Source: BOG-908 sp963795825 (GTDB taxonomy: Bacteria > Pseudomonadota > Alphaproteobacteria > Acetobacterales > Acetobacteraceae). From it: a stretch of DNA of 64,000 nt. The position numbers were made by a program, and so were the translations under genes. Position 1 is the stretch's first letter. The number at the start of each line of letters is the position of its first letter. The stretch covers positions 248,001 through 312,000 of the forward strand of contig CAWCIW010000004.1 of the NCBI GenBank assembly GCA_963795825.1, in the 5' to 3' direction. Of the stretch, positions 10,358 through 18,900 are shown in pieces. The notes beneath the pieces were generated by a model, which did no database searches, was not told the origin of the DNA, and worked only from the letters and a program-made list of their open reading frames with translations.

Positions 10358-10711
10358 ATGAAGCTTTACCTGATCGGCTTTCTGCTTTGCCTGGCTGCTT
10401 GCCAGTCCGGTCCGCGGTCCCGCGTTGCTTCGGCCGCGCCGATCTGCCTGCGCAGCTACCTGATAGCCCGGACGGACATACCGGATGACCGTACCATCCT
10501 CTTCACCATGGCGGACCACACGACCTACCGGAACACCCTGCCGTTCACCTGCACCGGCCTTCGCCTGGACCCGCGCGGCTTCACCTACGAGCCCACCAAT
10601 CCGGGCACCGACGAGATTTGCGACAACCTGGTCACCATCCAGACCAACACGACTCATTCCAGTTGCCAGCTCGGCGCCTTTACGCGGCTGCCGGGCACGC
10701 CCCGGCCGTGA
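10358..10711 (+). CDS. Small predicted lipoprotein, function unknown
   Basis: A 117-residue protein starting MKLYLIGFLLCLAACQSG. The lipobox LAAC predicts cleavage and lipidation at Cys15. The mature part has four further Cys residues (ICLRSYL, FTCTGL, EICDN, SSCQLG), which could form disulfides outside the cytoplasm. The pattern (a Cys, Arg/Trp and DDRTILF near the start) loosely recalls the DUF6491 family, but this is not secure. Its stop overlaps the GTG start of the next gene, suggesting translational coupling. Confidence 0.7.
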   Translation: MKLYLIGFLLCLAACQSGPRSRVASAAPICLRSYLIARTDIPDDRTILFTMADHTTYRNTLPFTCTGLRLDPRGFTYEPTNPGTDEICDNLVTIQTNTTHSSCQLGAFTRLPGTPRP

Positions 10712-11457
10712 GCGCCCCCATACATATCGGCATCGGCGGCTGGACCTACGCCCCCTGGCGCGGCCGCTTCTTTCCCGCCGGCCTGCCGCATGCCCAGGAG
10801 CTCGCTTTTGCCAGCGCCCGGCTCACCGCCATCGAGATCAACGGCACCTTCTACCGCCACCAATCCCCTGCCAGCTTCGCCGCCTGGCGCGATGCCACGC
10901 CCAAAGGCTTCGTCTTTGCCGTAAAAGCCCATCGCGCCACCACGCAGGGCCGCGACCTGGCCGATTCCGGCGCCGCCATCGAACGCTTCCTGCGCTCCGG
11001 GGTGACGGAGCTCGGCCCCAAGCTTGGCCCCATCCTCTGGCAGTTCGCGCCCACCAAGAAGTTCGACCCCGATGCGATGGAGCTGTTCCTGGCGACGCTG
11101 CCGGCAAGCCTCGACGGGACCAGGCTGCGCCACGCCGTCGAAGCGCGCCACGCGAGCTTCCTCGACCCGGCCTGGCCCGCGCTCGCTGCGCGCTACAACG
11201 TCGCCGTCGCCATCATCGACAGCGACAAGCAGGCGCTGCGCACCGAGCCCACTTCCGACTTCGTCTACGCGCGCCTGCAACGCAACGCAGCCGATGCCCC
11301 GGAGGGCTACGCGTCGGACGCGCTGGACGAATGGGCGCAACGCCTGCGCGGCTGGTCCGCGCAGCGCCCCTGCTTCGCGTTCTTCATCAGCGGCGACAAG
11401 GAACGCGCGCCCGATGCGGCGCAGGCGATGCTGGCGCGGCTGGCATCGGGCGGATGA
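10708..11457 (+). CDS. DUF72 (YecE-like) family protein
   Basis: A 249-residue TIM-barrel-like protein of the DUF72 family; biochemical role unknown. The chosen start is the GTG at 10708 (SAPIHIGIGGWTYAPWRGRFFP), overlapping the preceding TGA as GTGA. Family marks are the IGxxGWxYxxWRGxFFP opening, the AIEINGTFYRHQ strand, FVFAVKAHRATTQ, and GPKLGPILWQFAPT. An ATG at 10618 would add a non-conserved extension overlapping the lipoprotein gene and is rejected. Confidence 0.88.
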   Translation: MSAPIHIGIGGWTYAPWRGRFFPAGLPHAQELAFASARLTAIEINGTFYRHQSPASFAAWRDATPKGFVFAVKAHRATTQGRDLADSGAAIERFLRSGVTELGPKLGPILWQFAPTKKFDPDAMELFLATLPASLDGTRLRHAVEARHASFLDPAWPALAARYNVAVAIIDSDKQALRTEPTSDFVYARLQRNAADAPEGYASDALDEWAQRLRGWSAQRPCFAFFISGDKERAPDAAQAMLARLASGG

Positions 11458-11492
11458 TGTCTGGCCCGCCGCTTCAGGCTGAGACATCGACA

Positions 11493-11674
11493 GCAAGGAA
11501 GGAAGGCCTTCTTTTTCGAGAAAAAGAAGCAAAAAGCTTTTGCCATGACGCCTGCACGGGAATTTGGCTATTTCTGCAATCGCACCGACTTGCAATACGA
11601 GCGTAGGCTGTGGGGCAGGCGTCGGAGCAAAAGCTTTTTGGTCCTTTTTCTCGAAAAAGGACTGCTTTCTTGCC
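11493..11674. repeat. Composite hairpin repeat, copy 4 (full)
   Basis: Left half with a GAAG-type stem, loop CGAG and box AAAAAGCTTTTGC; inner arm GACGCCTGCA; spacer; inner arm CAGGCGTC; right half with a GGAC-type stem, loop CTCG and box AAAAGCTTTTTGG. Both ends are subfamily a, although their stems differ by compensating bases. It lies between the convergent DUF72 and WcbI genes. Confidence 0.85.
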
Positions 11675-11738
11675 GTACAGGTGGCGACAGCGCGCCTGCT
11701 CGTAGCCGCCAGCTGACCGGCGCCGGCTGCAGCCAATT

Positions 11739-12578
11739 TCAGCCGAAAACAGCGATATACTGCCGGTAATATTCCTCGAACGTCACCCGCCTGTCGTGGA
11801 ACCGCCACAGACGCGCATCGGGGGCCCAGGTCAGGCCGAGCGCGCGGGCCACCGCCGGATGCACCGGAATCTGGTAATGGGCGAACCCGTCCGAGAGGTC
11901 GGATTGCGGCTCGAGCTGGATGCCGGCCTTTCCCAGCAGCTCGCCGGTGAGCCGCCGCAATATCGTGGCCGTGGGATGGGTCGGCGTGTGGAACACCGCG
12001 GAATGCGCGAGCTGTCCGAGGATCGCGCCGCCGATCGACAGTTCGTGGTGCCTGTCCTGCCGGCGCAGCGCCGCGGCGCGCTGCGCGAAGAAAGACGCCG
12101 GCTCGAACTTAGCCAGATAGGCCGCCACCTGCGGGTATCGCGGCGCGGACAGGGTGCGGTAGGCCTCGAACCGCTCGTCCGGATCGGCGATATACAGGCG
12201 CATCCGGCTGAGCAGGCGGTCCTGGAACTGGAACCCGCCGCCATGCCCGGCCGCCTGCATCGCCAGCGCCTTTGCATCCACCCCGCCGCGCATGCTGTCG
12301 AACGGCCACAATCCCGGCAAAGTGAGATATGGAAAGCGGATGAAGCGGGCGCGCGACTGGTTCCAATGCCACAGCGGATAGCTCACCAGCTCTGGCACGT
12401 CCTGCAGCAGCACGAGGTCCGCCTCGGCGATCTCGTGGGCCCAGGCCTCCGTGTTCGCGAACTGCTCGCCGATCCAGTGGATGCGCACATCGTATTCCGC
12501 GCGGACGGCCGCCGAGCGCTCGAGTATCCGGCCCATCTCCTGAACCTGGCAGCTGCCATAGACGATAAGCCGTTTCAT
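11739..12578 (-). CDS. WcbI-like polysaccharide biosynthesis putative acetyltransferase
   Basis: A 279-residue protein that opens MKRLIVYGSCQVQEMGRILERS, the signature GxCQ start of WcbI-family proteins, followed by the DLVLLQDVPEL strand and the SRARFIRFPYL motif. WcbI of Burkholderia binds coenzyme A and acts in capsule synthesis, so acyl transfer to a surface glycan is plausible here, but no glycan genes are nearby. It is 27 bp downstream of the aminotransferase gene on the same strand and is probably cotranscribed with it. Confidence 0.75.
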   Translation of the reverse strand: MKRLIVYGSCQVQEMGRILERSAAVRAEYDVRIHWIGEQFANTEAWAHEIAEADLVLLQDVPELVSYPLWHWNQSRARFIRFPYLTLPGLWPFDSMRGGVDAKALAMQAAGHGGGFQFQDRLLSRMRLYIADPDERFEAYRTLSAPRYPQVAAYLAKFEPASFFAQRAAALRRQDRHHELSIGGAILGQLAHSAVFHTPTHPTATILRRLTGELLGKAGIQLEPQSDLSDGFAHYQIPVHPAVARALGLTWAPDARLWRFHDRRVTFEEYYRQYIAVFG

Positions 12579-12605
12579 CGTGAAGGTGGCGCGCGCGTCT
12601 TGCCG

Positions 12606-13925
12606 CTAGGCGACCTTCGCGATCGCCGTGCGCAACGCCGCGAACACCTCGTCGATCTGCTCCTTGCTGATGATAAGCGGCGGCGAGATCGCCAGTATGT
12701 CGCCGGTCGCCCGCACCAGCACGCCCGCTTCGTAACACGCCACGAACACCTCGTAGCCGCGCGCACCAGGCGCCCCGGCGCGCGGCGCCAGCTCGATCCC
12801 GGCCACCATGCCGAGATTGCGTATGTCGATCACCGCATCGAGGTCCGCCAGGCTGTGCGCCGCCTCCTCGAAATACGGCGAAAGCTCCGCCGCGCGCTCG
12901 AACAGCCCTTCGTCGCGATAGGTATCCAGCGTGGCGATCGAGGCGGCACAGGCCAGCACGTGCGACGAATAGGTGTAGCCGTGGAAGAACTCGATCCCGG
13001 CAGGTGCCGCCATGAATGCCTCGTGCACCGCCGTGCTCGTCACCACCGCACCCATCGGCACGGTGGCGTTTGTGATGCCCTTTGCCAGGCAGATCAGGTC
13101 CGGCACCACGCCGAACCGGTCGATCGCGAACGGCGAACCCAGCCGGCCGAAGCCGCTGATCACCTCGTCGAAGATCAGCAGGATGCCGTGCTTCGTGCAG
13201 ATCGCGCGGAGCTTTTCCAAGTAGCCCACAGGCGGCACCAGTACGCCGGTGGAGCCCGCCAGCGGCTCCACGATCACCGCGGCGATCGTGGAGGGGTCGT
13301 GCAGCGCCACGATACGCTCGAGCTGGTCGGCCAGCTCCGCGCCGTGCAGCGGCTGCCCGCGGCTATGCGCGTTGCGCGCCAGGTCGTGCGTGTGCGGCAT
13401 ATGGTCCACGCCACCCAGCATGGTGCCGAAATGCCGGCGGTTCGGCCCGATGCCGCCCACCGAGATGCCGCCGAACCCCACGCCGTGATAGCCGCGCTCG
13501 CGCCCGATCAGCCGGGTGCGTGCCCCATCGCCGCGCATCCGGTGATACGCGAGCGCGATCTTCAGCGCGGTATCGACCGCCTCCGAGCCAGAATTGACGT
13601 AGAACACATGGTCCAGCCCCTCCGGCAGCATCGCCGAGAGCCGGGCGGCCGCCTCGAAGGCCAGCGGATGGCCCATCTGGAACGCCGGCGAGAAATCCAT
13701 CTGCGCGGCCTGGCGCTGGATCGCCTCCACGATACGCGGCCGGCAATGCCCGGCATTCACGCACCACAACCCGGCCGCGCCATCGAGCACCTGGCGGCCG
13801 TCATGCGAGGTGTAGTGCATATCGCGAGCGGCAACGAGCAGACGCGGCGCCGCCTTGAACTGCCGGTTTGCCGTGAACGGCATCCAGAAGGCGTCCAGGC
13901 TGTTGGTGGCGACCTGCGCGTCCAT
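12606..13925 (-). CDS. Class III pyridoxal-phosphate aminotransferase (omega-amino acid:pyruvate type)
   Basis: A 439-residue fold-type I transaminase. It shows the substrate/cofactor sites HYTSHDGRQVLDGAAGLWCVNAGH, YVNSGSEAVDTALKIA, ERGYHGVGFG, the Asp motif LLIFDEVISGFGR and the Schiff-base Lys in ICLAKGITNA. The pattern fits beta-alanine:pyruvate or related omega-transaminases, which move an amino group from a non-alpha amine to pyruvate. The true amine is unknown. The ATG at 13925 gives the normal N-terminus. A WcbI-like gene follows on the same strand. Confidence 0.9.
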   Translation of the reverse strand: MDAQVATNSLDAFWMPFTANRQFKAAPRLLVAARDMHYTSHDGRQVLDGAAGLWCVNAGHCRPRIVEAIQRQAAQMDFSPAFQMGHPLAFEAAARLSAMLPEGLDHVFYVNSGSEAVDTALKIALAYHRMRGDGARTRLIGRERGYHGVGFGGISVGGIGPNRRHFGTMLGGVDHMPHTHDLARNAHSRGQPLHGAELADQLERIVALHDPSTIAAVIVEPLAGSTGVLVPPVGYLEKLRAICTKHGILLIFDEVISGFGRLGSPFAIDRFGVVPDLICLAKGITNATVPMGAVVTSTAVHEAFMAAPAGIEFFHGYTYSSHVLACAASIATLDTYRDEGLFERAAELSPYFEEAAHSLADLDAVIDIRNLGMVAGIELAPRAGAPGARGYEVFVACYEAGVLVRATGDILAISPPLIISKEQIDEVFAALRTAIAKVA

Positions 13926-14078
13926 GAGCTCACCCTCTCCCGGGCATCACATCGCCCGCATCACAATACTCGCGCCGCCGCGGCAAATCGTCCAGCTTGG
14001 GTCAGCTTGCGCGAACGGGGACCTTGAGGCGGCGTTACAAACGACGAGATACCGCACAGCAAACCAGAGGAGACCGCG

Positions 14079-14396
14079 ATGTCTGACAACCCGCTCGACG
14101 ATAGCAACCAGGACCGCCAGCAGCGCATACGCGAGCGCGCCTATCATCTGTGGGAAGCCGACGGCAGCCCGCACGGCCGGCACGACGAATACTGGGAGCG
14201 CGCGCAGGAACTGACCGGCATGGAGGAGAGTGCGGGGACAGGGCAGCTGCCGAACCCCGCCAGCCATCCGGAGCGGGCGCAGATTGTCGAGGAATCCTTC
14301 ATCCAGGAGAACTTGGGCGAGTTCCCGGATCGGTCGTCCGACCAGGGTGAGCGGAAGCTCACGCCGGCCAAGGCGAACCGTAAGGCCGACGTCTAG
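14079..14396 (+). CDS. DUF2934 domain protein
   Basis: A 105-residue, highly charged soluble protein. The core RQQRIRERAYHLWEADGSPHG with HDEYWERAQEL is the DUF2934 signature, common in alphaproteobacteria and of unknown function. The C-terminal half is Lys/Glu/Pro-rich and probably disordered. It is preceded by an AG-rich ribosome site (CAGAGGAGACCGCG) and followed by a strong stem-loop, so it appears monocistronic. Confidence 0.85.
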   Translation: MSDNPLDDSNQDRQQRIRERAYHLWEADGSPHGRHDEYWERAQELTGMEESAGTGQLPNPASHPERAQIVEESFIQENLGEFPDRSSDQGERKLTPAKANRKADV

Positions 14397-14410
14397 TAGT
14401 GCCTTTACAA

Positions 14411-14441
14411 CTATTCTGCCGGACCAGGTCCGGCAGAATAG
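14411..14441. terminator. Perfect 14-bp stem-loop terminator between convergent genes
   Basis: CTATTCTGCCGGAC, loop CAG, GTCCGGCAGAATAG: a perfect 14-bp inverted repeat just after the DUF2934 stop and before the end of egtB on the other strand. There is no long T run, so it may work in both directions as a hairpin barrier. Confidence 0.75.
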
Positions 14442-14487
14442 GGTGTAGCCTCGATTGGGCGCCGCCGCCGGTGGTTGGCTGCCGTAT

Positions 14488-15728
14488 CTAAGCGTCGCGC
14501 GCCAACCGCACGCCAGTGAACTGCCACCTTTTCGATGGGTGGAAGAAGTTGCGGTAGGTCGGCCGCGTATGCCCGGCCGGCGTGGCCGCGGATCCGCCGC
14601 GCAGCACCATCGCGTTGATCATGAACTTGCCGTTGTATTCACCCACCGCGCCCGGTGCCGCGCGGAAGCCGGGGTAGGGCAGGTAGGCGCTGTTGGTCCA
14701 CTGCCAGACATGCCCGGTCAACTCGGCCAGTGCGTCGTCGCCCGCCAGTGCGTGGCCGGCTTCCATCTCGGCTTCGGTGGGCAGGCGCGAGCCCTCCCAG
14801 CGCGCATAGGCATCCGCCTCATACCAGCTGATGTGCCGCACCGGTGCGTCGGGATCGAGGTCGGCCAGGCCACCCGGCGTCATCTGGCGCCAGGGCGCGT
14901 CGTCGGCGGTGCGACGCCAATACATCGGCGCCTCCCAGCCTTCGCGGCGCACCTCGTCCCAGCCATCCGCCATCCAGAGTGTCGCCTGGCGGTAGCCGCC
15001 ATCGGCCATGAACGCCTGGTATTCGCCGTTGCGCACCAGCCGCGTGGCGAGCTGGCAAGGGGCCAGCAGGACGCGGTGGCGCGGCGTCTCGTTGTCGAAG
15101 CAGAAGCCGTCGGCCGCGCGGTGGCCGAGCGCGCCGATGCCGCCCGGCAGGCTCACGAAACGCGTGGGCACTGGCGCCGGCGCAGGTTCGCGCCAGCCTG
15201 GGATCACTGGCGGCAGCAGAGGGCTCTGCGCGAAAGCGTGCAGCATGTCTGTCAGCAGCAGCTCCTGGTGCTGCTGCTCGTGATGCAGGCCGAGCTCGAT
15301 CAGCTTGGCGGCCTCGGCGGCGCGGCGTCTATCCAGCCTAGCAGCGCGGCGTCGATCGCCCGCCGGTAGCCACCCACCTCATCGGCCGAGGGGCGTGTCA
15401 GCAGGCCGCGCGCCGGGCGCGGATGCCGAGCGCCGGCCGCCTCGTAATACGAGTTGAACAGGAAGCCGAAACGCGGGTCGAACGGCGTGTAGCCGGGCAC
15501 GTGCGGCGCGGCGACGAACGTCTCGAAGAACCACGTGGTATGGGCGCGGTGCCATTTGGCCGGGCTCGCGTCCGGCATGGACTGCACGCACTGGTCCTCT
15601 GGCGACAGCGCTGCGGCGAGCGCCTCGGTGTGGTCACGGACGCTGCGGTAGGCATCGGCGAGGCTGGCATGCGTGCGGCTGGCTGGCGCGGCAGGCGACC
15701 CGGCCGATGGCTGGAATAAAGCTGTCAT
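14488..15728 (-). CDS. egtB: Ergothioneine biosynthesis sulfoxide synthase EgtB, split by a 1-base frameshift
   Basis: Iron-dependent enzyme joining a sulfur donor to hercynine using O2. Bridged length is about 413 residues. The DinB-like N-terminal domain shows HRAHTTWFFETF and HHEQQHQELLLTD, which hold the three iron-ligand His; the C-terminal FGE-sulfatase domain reads PVRHISWYEADAYARW ... LRGGSAATP ... TRPTYRNFF. The ATG at 15728 has an ideal upstream AGGAGG. The frame breaks near 15327 (one base missing; restored sequence WIDRRAAEAAKLIELG). The partner methyltransferase gene egtD is not adjacent. Probably a sequencing indel. Confidence 0.88.
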
Positions 15729-15946
15729 GGTGCCTCCTGGGACGAAAGGGTTTTGACCGGCGCCGGTTCCTGGCCGGGTGGTAGCAGGCGCGGCAAGCGC
15801 AACCAAACAGGCCCTGACGCAATCGTGAGGGAACTTTTTCGCGCCTCCTGCAACCGCGCGCAATTCTCTTGCAAGCGAAACGTTTAACTGCAATTTAGGG
15901 TTACGTGTCCAAAACGTATCCTCCCGCATCACGCGAGAGGTACAGC

Positions 15947-18900
15947 ATGACGGCACGCAGTTTCGTTTGGCTTTCAATCGGAGGTGGCGCGTGGGGACTG
16001 GCTTCCAACTGGGCAGACACGACGGACGGCACCAGCCCGTCCCTACTGGCGCCCGGCGCCCAGGATAGCGTGGTCGTGGCAGGCCCCACAGGTGCCGCGG
16101 TGCAGACGATTACCGGCCCAGGCCTGGCCGCGGCCGCGCTGTTCACCGGCAACAGCTTGCTGTCCGGCAGCTTCTCGATCGCCAACCTGACGCTCGGCCA
16201 GGGCGCGGCCGGCGGCCTGCTGGAGCTCGCCGCGGGTACCGCTTTGCAATCCGGCACCGCCAACATCGTGTCGGGCAGCCTGCTCGCCGGCGGCGGATCC
16301 AATTTCTCGGTCAGCGGCACGCTCGGCCTGGGCAGCGGCGGCGGCCAGGCAGCGTTCAACGTCACCGGCGGCGGCATGGCATCCGTGATGTCGCTGTTCC
16401 TCGGCGCCGGGGCGGACAGCATCTATGTCGACACCGCCTCCATACTCGAAGTCGGCGGCACAGGGCAGGGCCAGGCGGGCCGCCTCACCATCGATGCCGG
16501 CGGCCTGCTCGCCGGCCAGGGCAACGCCAACGAATTCGGCGCCGTCGTCAACAACGGCACCATCTCGGCCCAGGGCGGCACGCTGGCCGTGGGCACGCTG
16601 TCCGGCACCGGCTCGCTGGTGATCGGCGCCGGCGCCACCCTGGCACTGGATGGCGCCTGCGGGCCAGGCCAGAGCGTGAGCTTCGCCGGGGCAAACGCCA
16701 CGCTGGCCCTGCAGGCGGAGTTCGACGCGCCGTCCGGAACGCTCGCGCTGTTCGCCCCCGGCGACGCGATCGACGTGGAAGGCAGCCTGATCTCGCAAGC
16801 CAGCTTCGTGGCCGCGTCGCAATCGGGCGGCACGCTCACCCTCTACTACGGCACCCAGGTCGCCGACAGGCTGCTGCTGGCCGGCAACTACGCAAACGAC
16901 GTGTTCCTCACCGCAGGGGACGGCGCCGGCGGCACGCTGATCACGGTGGCCGCAGGTGCGTCCGGAAACGGCGGCACGTCGCCGGGCACCAGCACGCCGG
17001 ACCAGTATGTCTGGACCGGCCAGGGCACGCTCACCTCCGGCCGCTGGAACCAGGCGGCCTACTGGAGCGACGTCACGCGCAACCAGTCGCCGGCCAATCT
17101 GGCGCCAGGCGTGCACGACCTGGTGACCATCGCCGGGCAGCAGGCGGCGTTCGACGTGATCTCCGGCCCCGGCAATGCCGCCAGCCTCACCATCACCGGT
17201 GAGGTCGCACTGACCGGCGCCATCGCCGCGACCACCCTTGCGGTCGGCAACACCGCAGGCGCGTATGCCGCCGGCACGCTCGACCTTGTCTCCGGCGCCA
17301 CGCTCGCCGCCACCTCGGCTACCGTGTCGGACGGCGAACTCTCGGTGGCCGGCAGCCTGTCCGCCCTGAGCGTCGCCGGCACGCTCGTCATCGGCGGCAC
17401 GCCGTTCGGCGTGGGCCAGCCCACCGCCGCGCTGGACGTGACGTCCGGCGGCGCGGTGCAGGCCGGCACCCTGCAGATCGGCGGCGGATCGGCCAACAGC
17501 ATCGTCACCGATCCGACCGGCGCGATCGAGATCGGCACCGCCGGCCACGCCGCTGCGGGTGCGCTCACCGTCGATGCCGGCGCCCAGCTCAACGGCAACG
17601 GCAGCATCAACCCGTATGGCCTGATCGTCGATAACGGCACCATCCTGGCGTCCGGCGGCACGCTCTCGCTGGGCACCGTCTCCGGCACCGGCAGCCTGCT
17701 GGTGGGCGTGGGCGCCACGCTGGAGCTGCTGGCCGCCACCGCGGATCCGATCACGCTGCTCGGCTCGATCAACAGCGGCAGCTCCGTGCTGGCCTTTGCC
17801 AATGCGCGCGCCGCACCCACCGGAACCATCGCCGGGCTCCTCCCTGGTGACGCGCTCGACCTCGAGGGCAGCCCGCTCACCGCCGTGCAGTTCTCGCAGG
17901 CCAGCGGCGGCACCGGCACGCTCGTGCTGCTTTACGGCAGCGCGGTGGTTGCCCGCCTCGCGGTGTCCGGCAGCTTCGCCAACCAACGTTTCGTGCTGCT
18001 GCCGGACGGCAATGGCGGCACCATGATCTCGCTCACCACCGCCACCAGCGGCGGCGGCGGCAACCAGCAGACCGGCACGGACCAGCTCGCCTGGGCGAAC
18101 CCGGTCAGCGGCGCCTGGGGCCGCAACGCGACCTGGACGGACAACACCACCGGCAACGCGGCGACCGCCCCGCCGGGCCCGCAAACGCCGGTGATCATCG
18201 CCGGGCCGGGCGGCACGGTGTTCGAGGACATCACCGGGCAGGGCACCTGCGCCAGCCTTTCGGCCAGCGGCAACACCATACTCTCCGGCACCTTTGCTAC
18301 CGGGCAGCTCACCGGCGGGGCTGGCGCGCTTGTGCTGGGGGCCGGCACCACCCTGACCGCAGCCCAGGCCGCCTTTGCCGGCACCGACATGCTGACCAGC
18401 GGCAACGGGGCGTTGCTGTCGGTGTCCGGCACAGTTTCTGTCGGCTTGGGCGCGGTGCTCGACGCCACGTCGCACGGCGTGGTGCAATGCGGCACGCTGG
18501 CGCTGGGCGGCGGGGCCGTCACCTTGGATGGCGTCTCCTCGATCGAGGTGGGCACGCTCGGCGGGGCCGCCCTGGGCGCCATCACCGTCGATTTCGGCGC
18601 GCTGGCAAGCGGCAGCGGCGCGCTCAGCCCTGGCAGCGTGGTCGATAACGGCACGATCCTGGCCCAGGGCGGAACGCTAGCGGTGGGCCCGGTCAGCGGC
18701 GCGGGCGTGCTGCAGATCGGCACCGGCGCCACGCTGGCGCTGCTTGCCGCCGATAGCTCCGCGATCGGCTTCGCCGGCAACGGCGCCACCCTGGCGATAG
18801 ACAGTGCCGCGCTGCCCACCGGGATCATCTCGGGTTTCCAGACCGGCGACGGCATCGTCCTCGGCGATACGCCCATCGACAGCGTGAGCTACCAGCCGGG

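Noticed and set aside
10654..11808. 384-codon antisense frame over DUF72 and a repeat
   Set aside because: Reads through a hairpin repeat and is antisense to a conserved gene.
11796..14027. 743-codon open frame on the plus strand
   Set aside because: It is antisense to the WcbI-like and aminotransferase genes, is His/Arg/Gln-rich without domain motifs, and arises from high-GC codon bias.
16043..18487. 814-codon open frame antisense to the giant surface protein
   Set aside because: A shadow of the Gly/Ala-rich repeats in the sense frame; no motif or ribosome site.
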